Origin: Salinisphaera japonica YTM-1
Lineage (GTDB): Bacteria; Pseudomonadota; Gammaproteobacteria; Nevskiales; Salinisphaeraceae
Assembly (NCBI RefSeq): GCF_003788585.1
Contig: NZ_AYKG01000017.1
Location: 1-53,942, forward strand
Direction: 5' to 3'
DNA length: 53,942 bases
Position numbers and translations under genes: made by a program. Of the stretch, positions 1 through 7,732 are shown piece after piece. Position 1 is the stretch's first letter. Each line of letters opens with the position of its first letter. Under the pieces are notes generated by a model. The model saw only the letters and a program-made list of their open reading frames with translations, did no database searches and had not been told where the DNA came from.

Positions 1-140
1 GCACGGCGCGGCAAGAGCGGAGTCGTTCTGGAGCCCTCGACGAACACCGATAGCTTTGGCCCAACTCCCGACCCCGAGCCGCCCGCGCTGTATTCGGTCC
101 GTTGCTGAAGGTGACGGAGACGCGCAGCGGCGGCGGGTGT

Positions 141-320
141 CCGGCGCACTGCGCCGGCGCGCAAAGGTGTCTGAGCATCGCGAAAGCGATGTGAGTTTTT
201 TGCGCGTGCCGTCGACGTGAGCATCGGAGTGCACCCGCGAAGCGGGCGCCGAGGACGGTGTCTTTTGTTTTGGCTACTTTTATTTGGACAAGCAAATAAA
301 AGTGGCTCGCACATCAGTGC
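141..320. repeat. cluster of five short hairpins in a gene-free region
   Basis: Nothing in 1-540 looks coding. Five perfect short inverted repeats lie in 180 bp: stems at 141-147/151-157, 176-181/186-191, 234-238/242-246, 276-286/293-303 (11-bp stem, 6-nt loop) and 309-312/317-320. The second is followed by a run of T at about 196-201, so it could terminate a plus-strand gene left of the window. The arrangement resembles intergenic palindromic blocks common in proteobacteria. From 321 to 540 I see no further structure. Confidence 0.55.
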
Positions 321-540
321 GAAAACGCCCGGTTAAAGCTGCTCGTAGACGTTTCAACTCAGAAACTTAGCGCCCCTCGACGAGCTAGAAGACAATCCTT
401 GTAAGGCTGTCGACGGACATGAACACGGGTAACGCTTCGGAATAAAGCTGACTAACCTCGTATTCGGCGACTCGCGCGGTAGGGCCAAACTGGCATCTAA
501 TCCATTCTCGAAAGCCGCCCGAGCCACAAACAACAAGCAC

Positions 541-567
541 AAAAAAGGCGGCCCGAAGGCCGCCTCT
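541..567 (-). terminator. intrinsic terminator of the aldehyde dehydrogenase gene
   Basis: The stem is 547-553 against 558-564 with a CGAA loop (TTCG on the minus strand). It is followed on the minus strand by a U-run, the complement of the A-run at 541-546. It lies 23 bp beyond the stop codon of the upstream gene. Confidence 0.88.
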
Positions 568-589
568 TCAATCAAGCAAAGCTGATGAA

Positions 590-2047
590 TCAGCTGCCAT
601 CGGGCACGGTCTGTGCCTCGACGAATTCCATCAGGCCTTCTTCGCCGCCTTCACGGCCGACGCCAGAGTGCAGCATGCCGCCGAACGGGGCGTGGGCGGC
701 AGGGCCGGTGCCGGTGTTGTAACCGCAGTGGCCGAAGTGGAGGTTGCTGATGATTTTGTGGGCGCGTTTTTCGTCCTTGCCGAAGATGTAGGACGCCAGG
801 CCGAAGACGGTGTCGTTGCCCATTTTGAGGGCGTCTTCGTCGGTCTCGAACTTGATCATCGGGACGAGCGGGCCGAAGGTTTCTTCCTGGCAGCACTTCA
901 TGTCGTGCGTGACGCCGGTGATGACGGTCGGCGGGTAGAAGAGGTTCTTGTCGGAATCCAGCTCGTCCGGATGCTTGCCGGCAACGAGTTCGGCGCCCTT
1001 GGACAAGGCATCCTTGACGTGGTCGTGGACCTTGTCAAAGCCGGCCTTGTTGATCAGCGGGCCGACGTCGATGTCTTCGTCCATGCCGTCGCCGACTTTC
1101 AGCGCCTTGACCTTGTCCACGACCATCTTCGAGAACTTGTCGTAGATCTTGGACTGCACGAAGATCCGGTTGGCACAGACACAGGTCTGGCCGCCGCCGC
1201 GGAACTTGTTGGCGATGAGGTTTTCGGCCGCGGATTCCAGATCGGCGTCGTCCAGCACGATGAACGGCGCGTTGCCGCCGAGCTCGAGGCTGAGTTTCTT
1301 GACGTGGTCCTTGGACTGCTCGACGAGTAGCTGGCCGACGCCGGTGGAGCCGGTGAACGAGATCACGGGCACGTCGAAGTTGGACATGAGCTCGCCGCCG
1401 ATGTCCTTGGAGCTGCCCATGACCAGGTTGATCATGCCCTTGGGCAGGTCCAGGCGCTCGTGCATGATCTGGAACATGGCGATCATGGTCAGCGGCGTTT
1501 CCGTGGCCGGTTTGATGACCACGGGGCAGCCGGCCGCAAGTGCGGGGGCGATCTTCTTGGCGATCATGCCGATCGGGAAGTTCCAGGGCGTGATCAACCC
1601 GGCCACGCCGATGGAGCGCTTGTAGATCGTCCACTTGCAGTTCTTGGCTTCTTCTTCGAGCTTCTGCGGGGCCAGCGCGTCTTCCATCGTCTCGGCGTAG
1701 TAGCGGAAGAAGCTGGCGGCGTAGTCGACCTCGCCCTGGGCTTCTTTCCACGGCTTGCCGTGCTCCAGGCAGAGGATACGGCCGATTTCCTCTTTTTCTT
1801 CCGTCAGTGCTTCAACACAGTCTTCGAGCCATTCGCGGCGGGTCTTGACGTCCGGCACGTTAGCGCGCGCGGCCTTGGCGGCGTCGATGGCACGACGGGT
1901 TTCGTCGGCGGCCATATAGGGGATTTCGGCGAGTGTCTTGCCGTTGGCCGGGTTGAACACCTCGGTGGTTTCGCCGGAATCGGCCTTGTCGACCCATTGA
2001 CCGTCGATATAACCGGCAATGTTCTTGAGCAGATATGATTCGATCAT
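590..2047 (-). CDS. gabD: NAD(P)-dependent succinate-semialdehyde dehydrogenase-type aldehyde dehydrogenase
   Basis: A 485-residue class-3 aldehyde dehydrogenase, full length for the family. The cofactor-binding motif WNFP is at 155-158, the conserved Lys of VIKPA at 179, FTGST at 231-235, the general-base Glu at 255 (LELGG) and the nucleophile Cys at 289 in GQTCVCANR. That last motif is typical of GabD-like enzymes, which oxidise succinate semialdehyde to succinate, so the substrate is inferred. ATG start with an AAAGGA ribosome site about 9 nt upstream. It ends at a strong terminator. The 2-hydroxyacid dehydrogenase upstream is on the same strand but 131 bp away. Other aldehydes are possible substrates. 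Confidence 0.82.
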   Translation of the reverse strand: MIESYLLKNIAGYIDGQWVDKADSGETTEVFNPANGKTLAEIPYMAADETRRAIDAAKAARANVPDVKTRREWLEDCVEALTEEKEEIGRILCLEHGKPWKEAQGEVDYAASFFRYYAETMEDALAPQKLEEEAKNCKWTIYKRSIGVAGLITPWNFPIGMIAKKIAPALAAGCPVVIKPATETPLTMIAMFQIMHERLDLPKGMINLVMGSSKDIGGELMSNFDVPVISFTGSTGVGQLLVEQSKDHVKKLSLELGGNAPFIVLDDADLESAAENLIANKFRGGGQTCVCANRIFVQSKIYDKFSKMVVDKVKALKVGDGMDEDIDVGPLINKAGFDKVHDHVKDALSKGAELVAGKHPDELDSDKNLFYPPTVITGVTHDMKCCQEETFGPLVPMIKFETDEDALKMGNDTVFGLASYIFGKDEKRAHKIISNLHFGHCGYNTGTGPAAHAPFGGMLHSGVGREGGEEGLMEFVEAQTVPDGS

Positions 2048-2178
2048 GAGATGCGGGTCCTTTCGACGCGATGCACGCTCGGGCTCAGGCGTCTTTCAAA
2101 TGACATGCGTAGAGCATCGAGGCACATGGCGCGGGTTTCAAATCAAACAGACGATGCAGATAACGAGACAGCTTTACC

Positions 2179-3180
2179 TTACTGCGAACTCGGTGCATAG
2201 CCGAAACGCTTGCTGACCGGGTTGAACAGCGTCTCGCCGCGCTGCCAGCGCGCCAGATTGGCGGCGAACTGCTCGATGAGCGCATCGCGCCAGCCGACGA
2301 AATCCCCGGCCATGTGGGCCGAGATCAAGACATTGTCGTAACCCCACAGGGCATGGTCGGCCGGCAGCGGCTCGGTTTCGAAGACATCGAGTGCCGCGCC
2401 CGCGATTTCGCCGGCGTCCAGGGCCGCGACCAGATCATCGGTGACGACGATCGGCCCGCGACCGATATTGATCAGGCGCGCATGGGGCGACATGGCCTTG
2501 AAGCGGCCCGCGTCGAACAAGCCTTGTGTGTCGTCGGTCAGCGGGGCGGCGATGATCACGTAGTCGGCCGCCGGGAGCAGGGTGTCGAGATCGCTCTGGG
2601 CGTGGATGGCTGAAAACGTCTCGTCGCCCGGTTTTTCGCGTCGGGCCACGCCGACGACATCCATGCCTACCGCGCGACACAGCGTGCCGATACGCCGGCC
2701 GATGGAGCCTGCGCCCACCACCAACGCCTGTTTGTGTTCGATGGTTTCGGTATCGCGATGCACCCAGCGCCTGTCCTGCTGGTAGCGCACGTTTTGTTTC
2801 GTGTCCTTGGCAAAGGCCAGAATCATGCCCAGCACGTACTCGGCGATATTACGATCAAAAATGCCCTGGGCGTTGGTGACCGGGATATCGGATTCAACAA
2901 GTGCATCGAACATGAGCTGATCCACGCCCGCACTGGCGGCATGAATCCAGGCCAGCGAATCCGCGGCATCCCAGGCGGCTTCGAGCGCGGCGGTACGAAA
3001 ATCGGTGACCAGTAGCACCTGGCTGCCGGGCAGCGCCTTGCGCAGGCTGGCCTCGTCGTGGGCCAGCACGACATCAGCCTCGGCTTCGATACGTTCCAGG
3101 CCCGGCGGCCGGGTGTCGCCGTCGGTGAGTACGGTGATGCGCAGGGGCTGCGACGGGGCGTCTGGCCCGGGTTGGGACAT
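2179..3180 (-). CDS. D-2-hydroxyacid dehydrogenase family protein
   Basis: An NAD(P)-dependent 2-hydroxyacid dehydrogenase of about 333 residues. The Rossmann motif GAGSIG is mid-protein. The substrate-binding Arg is in NIGRGP, the Glu in DVFETEPLP and the catalytic His in SAHMAG near the C-terminus. These enzymes interconvert 2-keto and D-2-hydroxy acids in the cytoplasm; this family (glyoxylate/hydroxypyruvate reductase-like) cannot be resolved further by eye. The frame opens at a TTG at 3249, but I chose the ATG at 3180 because GAGGA lies just upstream and conserved sequence begins soon after it. It is divergent from an aminotransferase gene. Confidence 0.82.
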   Translation of the reverse strand: MSQPGPDAPSQPLRITVLTDGDTRPPGLERIEAEADVVLAHDEASLRKALPGSQVLLVTDFRTAALEAAWDAADSLAWIHAASAGVDQLMFDALVESDIPVTNAQGIFDRNIAEYVLGMILAFAKDTKQNVRYQQDRRWVHRDTETIEHKQALVVGAGSIGRRIGTLCRAVGMDVVGVARREKPGDETFSAIHAQSDLDTLLPAADYVIIAAPLTDDTQGLFDAGRFKAMSPHARLINIGRGPIVVTDDLVAALDAGEIAGAALDVFETEPLPADHALWGYDNVLISAHMAGDFVGWRDALIEQFAANLARWQRGETLFNPVSKRFGYAPSSQ

Positions 3181-3392
3181 CGATCCTCGATTGGCGCGTG
3201 GGGTGCGCGGTGACGAATGATCAGACGACGTTATCCGCCCGTCTGACAAGGCGTCAACACGGATCGTGCGATCGCGGCGCGCGGATGCTTGACCGGCGCG
3301 ATCCGCGGTGCCTACGCTCGCCAGAATGAGCCCGTGGCCGGTGTCCGGCTGCCCGCTCGTTGTCCCCGCCTATCGATGAGAAGAGGTCAGCC

Positions 3393-4637
3393 ATGGCTGT
3401 GAATATGGATGCCAGCGCCAACGTGCTGCCGCCGGAGCCGGACAAGCGCTATGTGCGCGACAAGATGGTCTGGAACCCGGCGATGCACGCGATCCCGATT
3501 TCGGGGATTCGTCGCATGGTCAACCGCGCGGCCGAGCTCGATGATGTGGTGCATCTGTCGATCGGCCAGCCGGATTTCGGCACGCCCAAGCACATCATCG
3601 ATGCGCATATCCATGCGCTACAGGCCGGCCAGACCGGCTACACCATGGATGCGGGCCTGCCGGAGCTGCTGACCGCGCTCAAGGAGTACTACAACGCCAA
3701 GTACCGCTCCACGCTGGATGAAGACAACTTTCTGGTCACCACGGGCGCGACCGAGGGCATCTATCTGTTGCTCACCGCCATGGCCGCCCCCGGGCGCGAG
3801 TTCATCATCGCCGACCCGACGTTTTTGCTCTATGCGCCGCTGATCCGCATGAACGGCGGCCAGGTGCGCACCGTGCCGACCAAGGCCAGCGAAGGTCATC
3901 AGATTGATGCCGAGCGCATCATCAACATGATCGGGCCGAACACGCATTGCATTGTGCTCAACTCGCCCTCCAACCCGACCGGCACGGTCTATCCGCGCGA
4001 GACCATCGAATGGCTGTGCCAGGAAGCGGCTTATCGCGGCGTCGAGATTCTGTCGGACGAGGTTTATGACAACCTCATCCTTGACGATATCGATTTTCCC
4101 AGCGTGCTGTCCTGTGCCACGGATATGGACGGGATCTCGGTCGTTTCGAGTTTTTCCAAGACCTATGCCATGCCGGGCCTGCGCGTGGGCTGGATCGTGG
4201 CCGACCAGAACACGATTCGCACGTTGCGCCGTTATCACATGTTCACGACCACGGTCGCCAGCACGCCGGCGCAGTGGGCCGGTGTGGCCGCACTCTACGG
4301 CGACCAGTCGTGTATCACCGACATGGTCACCGAATATGCCCGGCGGCGGGATCGCGTGGTCGAGCTGATCGGCGACACGCCGGGGCTGACCGGCTACTGG
4401 CCGCAGGGGGCGTTCTATATCGCCCCGTCGTTGCCCGACGGTGTGGACGGGGGCCGGCTTGCCATGCGCATGCTCGAAGAGACCGGTGTCTGCGTGATTC
4501 CGGGCGATGCCTTTGGCGAGCACTCCTCCAACCTGCTGCGCATCAGCTACTCGACCTCGATGGAGAATATCGAGGAAGCCTTTGCCCGGATGATGCCGTG
4601 GCTGGATCGTCAGCCGGAGCTGGCCCGTTATAAATAA
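3393..4637 (+). CDS. pyridoxal-phosphate-dependent class I/II aminotransferase
   Basis: A fold-type I aminotransferase of 414 residues. GQPDFGTP near the N-terminus, the NSPSNPTG motif, the DEVYD Asp-Tyr pair and the PLP-binding Lys in SSFSKTYAMPGLRVGW are all present. The C-terminal Arg that binds the substrate carboxylate is in LLRISYS. It probably transaminates an amino acid with a 2-keto acid; the substrate is unknown. The ATG at 3393 follows an AGAGGT ribosome site and is preferred to an in-frame TTG at 3360. It is followed by a strong terminator and stands alone, divergent from the 2-hydroxyacid dehydrogenase. Confidence 0.85.
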   Translation: MAVNMDASANVLPPEPDKRYVRDKMVWNPAMHAIPISGIRRMVNRAAELDDVVHLSIGQPDFGTPKHIIDAHIHALQAGQTGYTMDAGLPELLTALKEYYNAKYRSTLDEDNFLVTTGATEGIYLLLTAMAAPGREFIIADPTFLLYAPLIRMNGGQVRTVPTKASEGHQIDAERIINMIGPNTHCIVLNSPSNPTGTVYPRETIEWLCQEAAYRGVEILSDEVYDNLILDDIDFPSVLSCATDMDGISVVSSFSKTYAMPGLRVGWIVADQNTIRTLRRYHMFTTTVASTPAQWAGVAALYGDQSCITDMVTEYARRRDRVVELIGDTPGLTGYWPQGAFYIAPSLPDGVDGGRLAMRMLEETGVCVIPGDAFGEHSSNLLRISYSTSMENIEEAFARMMPWLDRQPELARYK

Positions 4638-4654
4638 GACGACGGCCTGATGTG

Positions 4655-4691
4655 AAAAAAGCCCGCTCGGTTCATCCGGCGGGCTTTTTTT
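4655..4691 (+). terminator. intrinsic terminator after the aminotransferase gene
   Basis: GC-rich stem 4661-4666/4679-4684, preceded by six A and followed by seven T. A MITE-like element begins only 4 bp beyond it. Confidence 0.85.
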
Positions 4692-4695
4692 GTTG

Positions 4696-4975
4696 GGGCC
4701 TGTTGCCGTTTCATACGAGTCCGCGCCAAGCGCTCCATAAAATCGACTATGGGCGGCAAGACGAGGCGTAGCCCACGCCGCGCAGTCATTCTGCGCTAGT
4801 GGGCTAGAACACTGTATTGCCGCAAAACAGCGCTTGTCCCGAAGGGTTGGGCCGCAAATCGCGGCCTGCCGCTGGCAAGTCTTGATTGTGGCACGCCACG
4901 ATGCGGCGACTCGCGCCTTGCAGGACACGATTTGCGGTCTCCAACGCGGTGCTCGTATGAAGCGGTAACAGGCCC
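4696..4975 (+). mobile_element. MITE-like element, copy 1 (280 bp)
   Basis: A non-coding element bounded by inverted repeats: 4696-4719 begins GGGCCTGTTGCCGTTTCAT and matches the reverse complement of the right end (4952-4975) with two mismatches. The interior aligns along its whole length, in opposite orientation, with the element at 14011-14318. The stretch at about 4730-4774 is shared without mismatch. It sits between the aminotransferase terminator and the 3' end of a secreted-protein gene that stops 8 bp outside it. No clear target duplication is seen. The mobilising transposase is not in the window. Confidence 0.8.
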
Positions 4976-4982
4976 GAGCGTA

Positions 4983-5801
4983 TTACGAGGCGCTTATCGA
5001 GCCACAGGCGGGCGCCGGTGCGCCGTTGTCGGCGGCCACGGCCGGCATCTTGTCGTAATAGCTCACCCGCACGGGATAGACCTCGCCAGCATCGTTATGG
5101 ATGTTGCCGATGCCTTCGTACTGCACGAGGCGTTGGGTGTCCGGGTCATAGGTCAGCTTGAGCGACTGGACCAGATGATTGACGAGAAACATATCCAGCT
5201 TGGCGGTGAAAACCACGGCCGGTTGATCCTCGAACGTGGTGGTGCCGGTCTTGGAGGCCTTCAGGTCGATCACGCTCTGGCGCCCGGCGGCCGCGAACTT
5301 GAACTTGACGGTCTGACCGCTTTGTAGCGCGTCGAAGCGGTTGCGCACGAGCTGGTTGAAGCCCGAATCCGCGGCCATGGGCGGATCGATCGTGAAGGTC
5401 TCGGTCTGGCGCTCGGCGTTTGCGCTATCGCGCTTGTACATGGTCCAGGTGCCATCGTCGTGCGAGATGCCCTCGAGATAGCCGGACTCCGGCATTTTCA
5501 TCTCGTAAACCGGCACGGTCTGGCTGGCCGAAAAATCCATGTGCTTGGTCGCCACGACCTGACCGTCGCGCCCGACATAGGTGACGTCCCAGTCGGTGAT
5601 TTTGCCAGCCTGGCGGCTGAGTTCGTGATGCTCGGTGTAGCGATAATCGCCGCCGTCCAGCGTATAGGCATAGCCGTTGAAGCAGCTTTGGCCACTGTCG
5701 CCTCCGGCTTCGTTTTCCGGTTGGGCAAAGCCTGCTACGGGCAGGCTGGCTGCCAGCGTCGCCAGCAGGGCAGCGGTGTATCGCGTCTTGTTATACGGCA
5801 T
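4983..5801 (-). CDS. secreted protein of unknown function, last gene of a lipid-modification operon
   Basis: A 272-residue protein that I do not recognise. Residues 1-26 look like a Sec signal peptide (basic start, Ala/Leu-rich core, cleavage after GFA). The mature part has alternating short hydrophobic segments, suggesting a beta-rich periplasmic fold, and two Cys near its ends that could pair. The ATG at 5801 has GAGGAG 7 nt upstream; this site overlaps the stop of the methyltransferase gene, so the genes are probably translated together. A role linked to lipids is inferred from the operon only. A MITE-like element begins 7 bp after the stop. Confidence 0.65.
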   Translation of the reverse strand: MPYNKTRYTAALLATLAASLPVAGFAQPENEAGGDSGQSCFNGYAYTLDGGDYRYTEHHELSRQAGKITDWDVTYVGRDGQVVATKHMDFSASQTVPVYEMKMPESGYLEGISHDDGTWTMYKRDSANAERQTETFTIDPPMAADSGFNQLVRNRFDALQSGQTVKFKFAAAGRQSVIDLKASKTGTTTFEDQPAVVFTAKLDMFLVNHLVQSLKLTYDPDTQRLVQYEGIGNIHNDAGEVYPVRVSYYDKMPAVAADNGAPAPACGSISAS

Positions 5802-5812
5802 GGGATGACTCC

Positions 5813-6865
5813 TCAATCAGCGGCGGGGCGGCGCGGCGTGAACAGATAATGAGCAATGCCCCATTCGTTGCCTCTGGCGTAGCCGAACAATTCGGCCACT
5901 GCCATGAAGAACATACGCCATCGGTTGAACCAGCGCTCGGCATCAGCTTGGCCGTAAGTTTCGACCATGAGCGGCATCAAGTCCTCGCGGGCGGCGTCCA
6001 TCTTGGCCAGCCAGGCGTTGGAGGTCGTCTCGTAGTGCTGGCCCGACAGCCACCAGCTTTCGCGCAGAATCAGATCATCCTGAAACCGCGCGAACAGGTT
6101 CTCGCTGGGCATGATGCCGCCGGTGAAGAAATAGCGCGCCATCCAGTCGTTGTCGGCGTCATCCACGAACGGATAGGCATGAAACTTGTGCGCAAAGACA
6201 TGCACGAACAGCCGGCCGTGATCGTCCAGCCACTTGGCACACTGGGCGAACAATGCGCGGTAGTTGCGCATGTGTTCGAACATCTCGATCGAGACGATCC
6301 GGTCAAAGCGCTTTTCGCCCGGCTCGAAGGTGTTGATGTCACAGGTCTGGACGGTGAGATTGGTCAGCCCGCGCTCGGCCGCGGTCGTCTCGATCCATTC
6401 GCGCTGGCCGTTGGAATTGGACACGGCCAGGATCTCGGCGTGCGGGTAACGCTTGGCCGCCCAGAGCGAGAACGAGCCCCAGCCGCAGCCCAGATCGAGG
6501 ATACGATGGCCGTCGCGGATCCGCGCCCGGTCGGCGGTCAGCGCCAGCATGGCGTGCTCGGCGGTATCCAGATCGGTGACGCCCGCCTCGAACAGACAGC
6601 CGCTGTATTTCAGATGCGCACCCAGCACGGTCTTGAAGAACGCCGGCGGCACTTCGTAGTGCTGGGCGTTGGCATCGGCGGTGTGCTGGGCGATCGGCCC
6701 GGACGAGGCCCGGTCGAGAAACGCACGCATGTGATCGTTGCGCTTGACCGGGTCCGTGGCCTCGGGGGCGTCGAGCCGGGAGGCGATCAGCCGGCGCATG
6801 CCGGCACGGGCGACGCCGTCGGGCACCCAGCCACGCTCGCAGGCTTCTATGGGTAGGCTATCCAA
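5813..6865 (-). CDS. cyclopropane-fatty-acyl-phospholipid synthase-like SAM methyltransferase
   Basis: A 350-residue protein. The SAM site is LDLGCGWGSFSLW; family motifs include SIEMFEHM, a Tyr-Ser-Gly-Cys segment before the fold and FFTGGIMPS. In E. coli Cfa the active-site motif is Tyr-Ser-Cys, so the Cys is shifted by one here, as I recall from the CFAS-like subfamily often found beside DUF1295 genes. It should transfer a methyl or methylene group to a lipid chain; the exact product is unknown. The start is a TTG, supported by AAGGAG (complement of 6874-6879) 8 nt upstream. It lies between a DUF1295 gene and a secreted-protein gene. Confidence 0.8.
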   Translation of the reverse strand: MDSLPIEACERGWVPDGVARAGMRRLIASRLDAPEATDPVKRNDHMRAFLDRASSGPIAQHTADANAQHYEVPPAFFKTVLGAHLKYSGCLFEAGVTDLDTAEHAMLALTADRARIRDGHRILDLGCGWGSFSLWAAKRYPHAEILAVSNSNGQREWIETTAAERGLTNLTVQTCDINTFEPGEKRFDRIVSIEMFEHMRNYRALFAQCAKWLDDHGRLFVHVFAHKFHAYPFVDDADNDWMARYFFTGGIMPSENLFARFQDDLILRESWWLSGQHYETTSNAWLAKMDAAREDLMPLMVETYGQADAERWFNRWRMFFMAVAELFGYARGNEWGIAHYLFTPRRPAAD

Positions 6866-6873
6866 GCGAAGAG

Positions 6874-6879
6874 CTCCTT
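6874..6879 (-). promoter_or_regulatory. ribosome-binding site supporting a TTG start
   Basis: The minus-strand AAGGAG lies 8 nt before a TTG at 6865-6863. No ATG or GTG near by would keep the N-terminus, so this site decides the start of the methyltransferase gene. Confidence 0.6.
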
Positions 6880-6906
6880 GTTCGGCAATTCAGCAGGCTG
6901 ATGGGG

Positions 6907-7686
6907 TTATCGTTTCGGCGGCCAGGGAATGAAGGCATTGGTGGTGCGCACGTATTCGTCATGGCCTTCGCGTTTGTCCGCGGCGTCCTCGTTCTCCACC
7001 GTGGGCACGCCCGAAACCTTGAGCAACAGAAACGCCATGACGATGGGGCTGATCAGCGTGGCCAGCCAGTACGTCGCCCCGATGGCCAGTACCACGTAGG
7101 CCACCCAGTGCAGTGATTCGAAGAAATAGTTCGGGTGGCGCGAGTAGTACCACAGCCCCTGGCGACAGACCTTGCCCTTGTTCTCCGGTTTGGCCTTGAA
7201 GGCTTTCAACTGGGCATCGGCGGTGCCTTCACCGATCACCGAGATGAGCCAGACGACAATGGCCAGCGCGCCGGTGATCAGCGACGGGCCCTCGTCCATG
7301 TAGGCGATGACCAGAAACGGTATGGCCAGCACCACGGCGGCGACTGCCTGAAAGATGAAAAAGCCCAGCAGATAGAGATCGGCCTTCTTGCCCCAGCGCT
7401 CGCGGGCCGCGGCATAGCGCGAGTCCTCGCCGTGGTCCTTCATGCGCTTGCCCAGATACCCCGCCAGGCGCAGCGACCAGGCCAGCGCCAGCACGGCCAT
7501 GATGAAACGCGCGGTGGTGGGGGCATCGCCGGCCAACGCGTATTCCAGGCCGATGACGCCGATCGAGGCCGACCAGAAGACATCCACCCAGCCCGCCTGA
7601 CGATTGAACAGCTGGATGACCCACACCAGAACCAGAAGCCCCGTGGCCGTGGCCAGGGCCAGCCCGAAGGCAGAAAACGCACCCAT
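6907..7686 (-). CDS. DUF1295 (steroid 5-alpha-reductase-like) membrane protein
   Basis: A 259-residue polytopic inner-membrane protein with about six to seven hydrophobic segments. Near residue 180 it has the family signature GLWYYSRHPNYFFE, which contains the Arg-His-Pro-Asn core of the steroid 5-alpha-reductase/isoprenylcysteine methyltransferase C-terminal fold. By homology it may reduce or modify a lipid-like substrate. It is the first gene of a three-gene minus-strand set whose second member is a CFAS-like methyltransferase 41 bp downstream, so a shared role in modifying membrane fatty acids is likely but inferred. ATG start. Confidence 0.8.
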   Translation of the reverse strand: MGAFSAFGLALATATGLLVLVWVIQLFNRQAGWVDVFWSASIGVIGLEYALAGDAPTTARFIMAVLALAWSLRLAGYLGKRMKDHGEDSRYAAARERWGKKADLYLLGFFIFQAVAAVVLAIPFLVIAYMDEGPSLITGALAIVVWLISVIGEGTADAQLKAFKAKPENKGKVCRQGLWYYSRHPNYFFESLHWVAYVVLAIGATYWLATLISPIVMAFLLLKVSGVPTVENEDAADKREGHDEYVRTTNAFIPWPPKR

Positions 7687-7732
7687 AACAGTGCCGAAAA
7701 GCGATGAATCAATGCGCTGAGCTTATCAGCCC

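Noticed and set aside
354-575. 73-residue minus-strand reading frame
   Set aside because: It overlaps the terminator of the aldehyde dehydrogenase gene, has no ribosome site and no recognisable motif.
3618-4928. 436-residue minus-strand reading frame
   Set aside because: It is antisense to the aminotransferase gene and crosses its terminator and MITE copy 1.
4696-4975. MITE copy as a riboswitch or tRNA gene
   Set aside because: The terminal inverted repeats and the inverted second copy fit a mobile element, and no tRNA fold or known riboswitch core was seen.
5849-6856. 335-residue plus-strand reading frame
   Set aside because: It is antisense to the CFAS-like gene and rich in His, Gly and Val, typical of a GC-rich shadow.
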